In this document: piece after piece, positions 40,591 through 45,689 of the stretch
Layout: the number at the start of each line of letters is the position of its first letter
Numbering within the stretch: position 1 is the first letter of the stretch
Assembly: GCA_002493905.1 (NCBI GenBank)
Contig: DLAJ01000038.1
Span: forward strand, 3,398 to 49,086
Direction of reading: 5' to 3'
Length of the DNA stretch: 45,689 nucleotides
From: Lachnospiraceae bacterium UBA7050
GTDB lineage: Bacteria > Bacillota > Clostridia > Lachnospirales > Lachnospiraceae
Notes under the pieces: generated by a model
Told to the model about the DNA's origin: nothing
What the model saw: the letters and a program-made list of their open reading frames with translations, nothing else
Database searches by the model: none
Made by a program: the position numbers and the translations under genes

Positions 40591-42218
40591 AAGTCACCCA
40601 GAATCCCTGAAATGCCGTCCTGCTGAAAACGCTCTTTATAATAACCGAGCTCGTTTTGAATCAGAGTGTCAATGACTTCCATTCCAAGAAGTTCGACCGG
40701 CGCTTTGTCATCGGTGAGCAGACGTCCGCCCGCCTCATAGGGAATCAGGCGCTCCGAAGCCTCCGCAATCAGCGCCTGCAGCGCATCGTCGGAAAGAAGT
40801 GCCTCATTCGCCGTAAGCCGCGCAGGCATATCTGCATTTGAGGAAGCAAAGAGCTCCCGGTTGGTCGTTCCCGGCACATCCACCGTGTAGACATACGGGA
40901 AAACAGAAGCGATCGTATCCGAAAGATAGGCATTGATGCTGCTTTCGCCGCTGTCATGCATATTCATGTTTACGACCATCACACCGTTCTCCTTTAAGTG
41001 CTCTTTTACTAAAGTAAAAAATTCCACAGAGGACATCTGGAACGGAATCGTAATATCCTGATAGGCATCCACCATGATGACATCATAGCGGCCGTCAGAT
41101 GCCTGCAGATAAGCCCGCCCGTCATAGTTGACCGTGCGCACATCGGGCGGAACGTCAAAATAGCGCTCCGATAACTCCGTGATCTTTTCGTCAATCTCCA
41201 CTCCAACGATCTCCATTCCCGAAATTCCCATGCCGCCCCGGTAAGCGAGGCACTGCCTTGCATAGGTTCCCGTCCCCATACCGAGAATCAGCATTTGAAG
41301 CTGCCCGTCATAGGGGTAAGCGGGACTCATGAGCGGTGCTGCCATCGCATAATCATAATACATGCCTGTCAGTTCTTTTTCCTTCATTGTCACAGACTGC
41401 ACGCCGAAGAGAACATTCGTAGAAAGGATGACGCTGCTGCCCGTGTCCTTCACCTGCAGATAATTATAAACAGACTCCCCCTCATACACCAGATCAGACT
41501 CCCAGAATGCAAAGCTCGTGGAGTGTCCGCCAATCAGGCACGCCAAAAACAACAGGATTGGCAGTACGGTCCGCGTAAACTTCCTGCTTGTAGTAAAAAA
41601 ATAAATGAGTGCGAGAATTAAAAGGATGCCGCCGAAAATAAAAAACGTGATCGCCGTACCGACTGCCGGAATCGTTACAAAAGTGGGAAGAAACGTACCG
41701 ATGATGCTCCCGATCGTATTGTACGCTCCGAGCGTACCGACAACCTTTCCGCTGTCGTCAAGGCTGTCCACCGTATATTTCACAAGAGACGGCGTCACCG
41801 TGCCAAGCAGAAACAGCGGGAACACAAAAATGACCATGCAGGCAAGAAACGCCGCGATAATCAGAAAATTGCTGTTGATCGTGACAACCAGCAGCCCTGC
41901 GATTCCTAAAATGATATACTTTCCAACAACGGGGATTGCCGCGATCCATATGGCAGCAATTAGAATCCGCCGGTAAAGCCTTGCCGGCTCCGGGTGCCTG
42001 TCCGCGCTTCGTCCGCCATAAATATTTCCAAGCGCCATCGCGATCATGATCGTTCCGATAATGATCGTCCAGACGATCTGTGACGAACTAAAATACGGTG
42101 CAAGCAGCCTGCTCGCGCCAAGCTCCACTGCCATCACGGACATACCCGCAAAAAATTCTGTGAGATACAGATAGTACTTATGCTGCAAAATCCCTTTATT
42201 CTGTCCTGTCTGCCCCAT
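40587..42218 (-). CDS. Membrane spermidine-synthase-like protein (transporter-like N-terminus plus aminopropyltransferase/SAM fold)
   Basis: The 543 aa product has about seven to eight membrane spans in the first 240 residues (EFFAGMSVMAVELGASRLLA, IVWTIIIGTIMIAMALGNIY). A spermidine-synthase-like Rossmann domain follows: MLILGMGTGTYARQC, VGVEIDEKITELSERYF, YDVIMVDAYQ and a following ITIPFQMSSVEFF. This fused architecture is widespread but poorly characterised; the polyamine role is not proven. GGAGG precedes the ATG by 7 nt (TGGAGGCGAAACATG). Its stop overlaps the start of the Tet(M)/Rae1-like gene by 4 nt, indicating translational coupling. Confidence 0.88.
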   Translation of the reverse strand: MGQTGQNKGILQHKYYLYLTEFFAGMSVMAVELGASRLLAPYFSSSQIVWTIIIGTIMIAMALGNIYGGRSADRHPEPARLYRRILIAAIWIAAIPVVGKYIILGIAGLLVVTINSNFLIIAAFLACMVIFVFPLFLLGTVTPSLVKYTVDSLDDSGKVVGTLGAYNTIGSIIGTFLPTFVTIPAVGTAITFFIFGGILLILALIYFFTTSRKFTRTVLPILLFLACLIGGHSTSFAFWESDLVYEGESVYNYLQVKDTGSSVILSTNVLFGVQSVTMKEKELTGMYYDYAMAAPLMSPAYPYDGQLQMLILGMGTGTYARQCLAYRGGMGISGMEIVGVEIDEKITELSERYFDVPPDVRTVNYDGRAYLQASDGRYDVIMVDAYQDITIPFQMSSVEFFTLVKEHLKENGVMVVNMNMHDSGESSINAYLSDTIASVFPYVYTVDVPGTTNRELFASSNADMPARLTANEALLSDDALQALIAEASERLIPYEAGGRLLTDDKAPVELLGMEVIDTLIQNELGYYKERFQQDGISGILGDL

Positions 42219-42257
42219 GTTTCGCCTCCATGCCGGTACGGCCTTTTAGAAACAGCC

Positions 42258-42311
42258 AAAAAGCCGCTTTCTGTCATAATGCTTTTTTCATTATAACACA
42301 AAACGGCTTTT
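42258..42311. promoter_or_regulatory. Palindromic region carrying a minus-strand extended -10 promoter
   Basis: The gap 42219-42551 holds no gene. An imperfect inverted repeat of about 23 bp per arm (AAAAGCCG..CATAATG and CATTATAAC..CGGCTTTT) surrounds a T-rich centre. On the minus strand it contains an extended -10, TGTTATAAT (TATAAT at 42290-42295), with no good -35. It could drive the membrane spermidine-synthase-like gene and the fusion gene. Part of the hairpin would then lie in the 5' leader. Alternatively it is a terminator-like element. Confidence 0.5.
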
Positions 42312-42473
42312 CATCCTATGCTTTTTATAGATTCTTTATTTTTGAAGACTTCCGCCTGTCTCTGAAACCACGATAACAACGCTGCCATGGATAACGGCAT
42401 ATTCTCACCATTGTCAATCCCGTTTCATCAATTTTTATGATAGATAAAAACGAAGAATCCTGTCCTCACACGC

Positions 42474-42497
42474 AAAAAAGCCTGCATTCCTGCAGAC
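42474..42497 (-). terminator. Intrinsic terminator of metA
   Basis: On the minus strand a 7 bp stem (42491-42497 with 42480-42486, one G-U) with a 4 nt loop is followed by six Ts, about 55 nt past the metA stop. Confidence 0.85.
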
Positions 42498-42551
42498 TCT
42501 TTCAAAAAATAACATGGTTTATTTATGAATCTTTGCCATGCGGCCGCCCGT

Positions 42552-43457
42552 CTACCATTCATACGGTGTCTGCTGATAAACGTAATAATTCAGCCAGTTG
42601 CTGTAAAGAATGTTGCAGTGCGCCCTCCATTGCAGGTTCGGTCTTAAGGACGGATCGTCCTGCGGATAATAATTCTTAGGAATTGTGATCGGCAGTCCCC
42701 GCTCCAGATCACGGTGGTATTCCTTATCCAGTGTCACGCGGTCATATTCGGGATGCCCCATCACAAAAATCTGTGCTCCCTGCTTTGCCATCAAAAGATA
42801 GATGCCTGCCTCATCAGATTCTGCAAGAATCGTAAGTTCCCTGCAATTTCTGACGTCTCCCGCGTGAATCTCGGTATGTCTGGAATGCGGTGCCATAAAC
42901 ACATCGTCAAATCCCCTGACAAGCGGAATCCTGCGGTTCATCACATGATGCGGATAAATGCCGAACAGCTTATGGTCAAGCAGATGCTTCTGTATCCCGT
43001 AATGATGGTATAATCCTGCCTGTGCGCCCCAGCAGATATGCAGTGTGCTCGTTACATGGGTTTTGGTCCAGTCCATGATATGGCAGAGTTCCTCCCAGTA
43101 GTCGACTTCCTCATACTCCATCTGCTCCACAGGCGCTCCGGTAATAATAAACCCGTCAAAATTTCGGTTTTCAACCATATCAAAAGTCGTATAGAACTCA
43201 TTCAGATGACTCTGCGGCGTATTCTGCGCAATATGCGTCCGCACATTGATAAATGTGACATCCACCTGCAGCGGCGTATTGGAAAATGCCCTAAGAAGCT
43301 GCAGCTCAGTATCCTCTTTCAGCGGCATCAGGTTCAAAATTCCCACCTGCAAAGGCCGGATGTCCTGATGACTCGCACGATTCTCATCCATAACAAAAAT
43401 ATTTTCATTCTCCAGTATTTCTTTTGCTGGTAATTTACTCTGTGTCTTAATCGGCAT
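42552..43457 (-). CDS. metA: Homoserine O-acetyltransferase of the MetA family
   Basis: MetA activates homoserine for methionine synthesis. The 301 aa product is the normal length and has the catalytic Cys142 in HICWGAQAGL, with His235 and Glu237 in MGHPEYDR. Residue 111 is Glu (ITGAPVEQM). In characterised MetA proteins Glu at this place goes with acetyl-CoA and Gly with succinyl-CoA, so this enzyme is predicted to be an acetyltransferase despite the usual succinyltransferase label. It has its own promoter overlapping the end of ligA, a leader hairpin and a terminator, so it forms a single-gene unit. No SAM riboswitch is seen. Confidence 0.94.
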   Translation of the reverse strand: MPIKTQSKLPAKEILENENIFVMDENRASHQDIRPLQVGILNLMPLKEDTELQLLRAFSNTPLQVDVTFINVRTHIAQNTPQSHLNEFYTTFDMVENRNFDGFIITGAPVEQMEYEEVDYWEELCHIMDWTKTHVTSTLHICWGAQAGLYHHYGIQKHLLDHKLFGIYPHHVMNRRIPLVRGFDDVFMAPHSRHTEIHAGDVRNCRELTILAESDEAGIYLLMAKQGAQIFVMGHPEYDRVTLDKEYHRDLERGLPITIPKNYYPQDDPSLRPNLQWRAHCNILYSNWLNYYVYQQTPYEW

Positions 43458-43488
43458 GATTGCCGCCCGCCTTTCTATACAACTCGAA

Positions 43489-43532
43489 ACCGCCGTCCGA
43501 TACAGGCATGCATCCTTCTGATCTGCGGCGGT
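43489..43532 (-). other. Leader hairpin upstream of metA
   Basis: Perfect 7 bp arms ACCGCCG (43489-43495) and CGGCGGT (43526-43532) enclose 30 nt that can form a further short CAGG/CCT stem. It begins about 5 nt after the predicted transcription start. The gap is too short for a SAM-I or T-box element and I recognise no known class. Confidence 0.4.
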
Positions 43533-43543
43533 ACTTATAAAAG

Positions 43544-43572
43544 ATCATAGCACGCTTCTTACGATTCCGCAA
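43544..43572 (-). promoter_or_regulatory. metA promoter overlapping the 3' end of ligA
   Basis: On the minus strand TTGCGG (43567-43572), 17 bp and TATGAT (43544-43549). The -35 lies within the last codons of ligA. Confidence 0.6.
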
Positions 43573-45595
43573 GCATTCCGAGCAGTTCCGCCTCCGACAG
43601 CACAGGAATACCCAGCTCATTTGCCTTTGTCAGCTTTGACCCCGCCGCTTCTCCAGCCAGTACATAGTCAGTTTTTTTGGAAACGGAGCCTGTTACTTTC
43701 CCGCCGTGCTTTTCAATCAATTCCTGCGCCTGCTTCCGCTCTAAAGTCGGCAGCGTCCCTGTAATGACAAACGTCCTGCCCGACAAACGTGTACTGCCGC
43801 CCTCTTCTTTCGCAGATGACATGTTAACGCCTGCCGCCCGAAAACGCCCGATCATATGCCTGTTTGCCTCTTTCTCAAAAAAAGAAAGAATGCTCTGCGC
43901 CGTTGTCGGTCCCACGTCCGGAATCGACGTCAGCGTCTCATAATCCGCAGCAAGCAGCTCATCCATATCCGCAAAATGCTTCATGATTCCCTTTGCCGTC
44001 GTCTTCCCTACATTATCAATGCCGAGTCCGGTCAGAAGCTGGTCTGCACTGTTGCTCTTGGATTCCTCAATTGCTTTTAAGATGCGGTCCGTATTTTTTT
44101 CTTTCCCGACCAGTTTCCGCTCAATCAGTTCCTCACGCCGGTCCTTCAGATAATAAATGTCCGCATAATCGTGCAGATAGCCTTCGTCGATCAATATCTT
44201 TACATATGATTCGCCGAGTGCCTTGATATCCATCGCGTCCCTTCCTGCAAAATAGGCGATTGTGCGCAGAAGCTGTGCCGGACAGGAAGGATTGATACAC
44301 TTATAATCCGCCGTATCGCTTTCCTGAATAATCTCTTCACCGCAGACCGGACAGACTTTCGGGATACGGAAAACGCTGCCCGTGGAACGTACCACCTGCT
44401 TGATGCGTGGAATGATCTCTCCCGATTTATAGACGAGTACCGATGCCCCTAAGTCAATGCCAAGCTTATCAATATAATCCTGATTGTGCAGCGTTGCGCG
44501 TGAAACCCATGTGCCGCATAGCCTTACCGGCTCCCTGAAAATTGCAGTCGGCGCGATTTTCCCGGTTCTGCCGACCGTCAGTTCAATCTCCCCGATGACG
44601 GCCTCTTTTTCCTCGGGCGGATATTTATATGCAATATGCCCCGCCGAGTATTTGCTTCCCGCCGGGAAATCACTCCGGTATGCGATCTGCTCAATCTTTA
44701 CTACCGCGCCGTCAATATCATACGCATACTCGCCGCGCGCCTCCCCGATCTCATCAATTGCGGCGAGAATCTCCTCATCCGTCCGGCACAGGTAATGGGG
44801 CACGACCGCAATCCCTGCCTTCTTCAGCCTCGCAAGCGCCTGTGTATGCGCCTCCATCAGCGTCCCGCTCTCCGGACCTCCTGATGCGTCCTGTACATTA
44901 AAAACAAACATCCTCAGTCCGCGCTTTGCAGTCACGGACGGGTCAAGCTGGCGAAGCGTTCCTGCCGCCAGATTTCTCGGATTTGCAGCCGGCTGCTTTC
45001 CCGCCTGAAGAAGTTCTTCATTATAGCGCTCGAAATCCGCATGAGTCATATAAACTTCGCCGCGCAGCTCCACATATCCTTCCACATCGATCTGTTCCCT
45101 GACATCGGGAATCACGCGCGCATTCAGAGTCACATCCTCCCCGATCAGTCCGTTCCCCCGCGTCTCCGCAAGCGTCAGCGCGCCGCTCTCATAGCGGAGT
45201 GTCATGGACAATCCGTCAATTTTATGCTCAACCGAAAAAAGCACATCTGCATGCCTTTCCCGTACCTCATGCACCCACGCAAGCACTTCCTCTTTCGAAA
45301 AAACATCCTGAATGCTGAGCATCGGGACACGGTGCGCCACACTGACCCCTGACTCCCGCTTCACCGCACCGCCCACTTTCCCGGTCGGACTGTCCGCAGT
45401 CCGCCAGTCAGGATGCTCTTCTTCCAGCTTGCGCAGCTCCAAATTAAGCATATCAAACTCGTAATCGGAAATATCGGAAGCGTTATCCTCATGATATTGC
45501 TTGTTATAGTGATTAACGAGTTTCACCAGTTCGTCATAGCGTTCTTTTGTCTGCTCTTTCTTCGGCGTTTTCCCGTTCATACCCTTTGTCTCCAT
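43559..45595 (-). CDS. ligA: NAD-dependent DNA ligase LigA
   Basis: LigA seals nicks in replication and repair using NAD+. The 678 aa product has the full domain order. First are the Ia domain (YHEDNASDISDYEFDML) and the adenylation domain with catalytic Lys125 in VEHKIDGLS. Then come the OB fold (GRTGKIAPTAIFREPVRL, LHNQDYIDKLGIDLG), a Cys4 zinc finger (CPVCGEE..CINPSCPAQ), helix-hairpin-helix repeats (LTGLGIDNVGKTTA, IPDVGPTTAQ) and a C-terminal BRCT domain (LSGRTFVITGTLPTL). The ATG at 45595 has a weak AGGA site. A second ATG five codons on has GGAG at 9 nt and may be the true start. It follows another gene end by only 6 nt. Confidence 0.96.
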   Translation of the reverse strand: METKGMNGKTPKKEQTKERYDELVKLVNHYNKQYHEDNASDISDYEFDMLNLELRKLEEEHPDWRTADSPTGKVGGAVKRESGVSVAHRVPMLSIQDVFSKEEVLAWVHEVRERHADVLFSVEHKIDGLSMTLRYESGALTLAETRGNGLIGEDVTLNARVIPDVREQIDVEGYVELRGEVYMTHADFERYNEELLQAGKQPAANPRNLAAGTLRQLDPSVTAKRGLRMFVFNVQDASGGPESGTLMEAHTQALARLKKAGIAVVPHYLCRTDEEILAAIDEIGEARGEYAYDIDGAVVKIEQIAYRSDFPAGSKYSAGHIAYKYPPEEKEAVIGEIELTVGRTGKIAPTAIFREPVRLCGTWVSRATLHNQDYIDKLGIDLGASVLVYKSGEIIPRIKQVVRSTGSVFRIPKVCPVCGEEIIQESDTADYKCINPSCPAQLLRTIAYFAGRDAMDIKALGESYVKILIDEGYLHDYADIYYLKDRREELIERKLVGKEKNTDRILKAIEESKSNSADQLLTGLGIDNVGKTTAKGIMKHFADMDELLAADYETLTSIPDVGPTTAQSILSFFEKEANRHMIGRFRAAGVNMSSAKEEGGSTRLSGRTFVITGTLPTLERKQAQELIEKHGGKVTGSVSKKTDYVLAGEAAGSKLTKANELGIPVLSEAELLGMLAES

Positions 45596-45601
45596 TTCTA
45601 T

Positions 45602-45689
45602 TCATCCTGCATATTCTATCTGCCGCCGCTCCGGCTCCTCCTGTCCTGCGCATTCCGGCTGCCGCCGCTCCGGCTCCCCCGGTCCTGCG
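45602..45689 (-). CDS. C-terminal end of an upstream gene, repeat-encoded tail (partial)
   Basis: The frame ending at TGA (45602-45604), six nt before ligA, is open to the window edge. It encodes a 13-residue tandem repeat of the form AG-x-x-EPERRQ-x-E-x, seen twice and ending EYAG. The other two frames are also fairly open because of the repeat, so coding is not certain. The close spacing to ligA suggests an operon. A helicase such as PcrA is a common ligA neighbour in Bacillota, but nothing visible here proves that. Confidence 0.35.
   Translation of the reverse strand, partial: AGPGEPERRQPECAGQEEPERRQIEYAG
45620..45689. repeat. 39 bp GC-rich tandem repeat at the window edge
   Basis: A full unit at 45620-45658 is followed by a second starting at 45659 and cut off by the window end. 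The two differ by few bases (CTGCCGCCGCTCCGGCTCC shared). A degenerate earlier partial copy is seen at about 45605-45626. The period is a multiple of three, consistent with a coding repeat. Confidence 0.75.

Noticed and set aside
43458..43558. SAM or other methionine riboswitch before metA
   Set aside because: The leader is only about 80 nt with one simple hairpin and no S-box or SAM-II core that I can recognise.
45620..45689. CRISPR-like repeats at the right edge, and likewise at 7801-7920
   Set aside because: Units are directly tandem without unique spacers, and no cas genes are present.

Overview
The window looks like chromosomal DNA of a Lachnospiraceae-type anaerobe (Bacillota, Clostridia). 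The reasons are moderate GC content, AGGAGG-type ribosome binding sites, and characteristic genes: pyruvate phosphate dikinase, a 2-hydroxyacyl-CoA dehydratase activase-like protein, ECF vitamin transporters, an MBOAT/DHHW/DUF4358 cassette and an M16C peptidase beside era-recO. No complete transposon, prophage, CRISPR array, rRNA or tRNA is visible. Almost all genes lie on the minus strand. Only the activase (26169-30500) and an AraC regulator (33968-34843) are on the plus strand.

Layout, left to right. 1-893: the 5' part of a secreted DUF3888-like gene, then a gene-poor stretch with a cluster of degenerate direct and inverted repeats. 894-6918: ppdK, a small membrane protein, a DUF3592 remnant, a GT51 transglycosylase, glyQS and a lipoprotein. 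7075-13256: a vitamin B12 uptake operon. Its promoter and cobalamin riboswitch/terminator precede a DUF4430 lipoprotein, a membrane-bound transcobalamin-like protein, EcfT, a fused EcfA-EcfA' and an S component. 13303-18257: recO, a yqzL-like gene, era and an M16C peptidase. 18343-19852: bioY under a BirA operator, DUF1284 and a doubtful small ORF. 19950-23456: the MBOAT, DHHW and DUF4358 cassette, probably for surface polymer O-acylation. 23533-25952: a small unknown gene, a sigma-70-like protein without region 4, and a rhomboid-like zinc-ribbon protein. Two copies of a structured repeat flank the sigma-like gene.

26057-30578 holds the activase with its own promoter and terminator. 30616-37391 holds a MATE exporter, a GH13 amylase divergent from the AraC regulator, an iron-sulfur-type flavoprotein and a membrane-anchored GH5 glucanase. 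37454-42311 holds a coiled-coil protein, a fused Tet(M)-like GTPase/Rae1-like nuclease, and a membrane spermidine-synthase-like protein overlapping it by 4 nt. 42474-45689 holds metA (acetyl-type by residue 111), ligA and the repeat-rich end of one more gene.

The most interesting items are: (i) the fusion of a ribosomal-protection-type GTPase to a Rae1/YacP-like NYN nuclease, which suggests GTPase-driven delivery of an A-site mRNA endonuclease; (ii) the riboswitch-controlled B12 operon with a bacterial transcobalamin-like protein whose two lobes are separated by a transmembrane hairpin; (iii) the region-4-less sigma-like protein flanked by structured repeats. All assignments come from reading the sequence and recalled family features. 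No database search was run.
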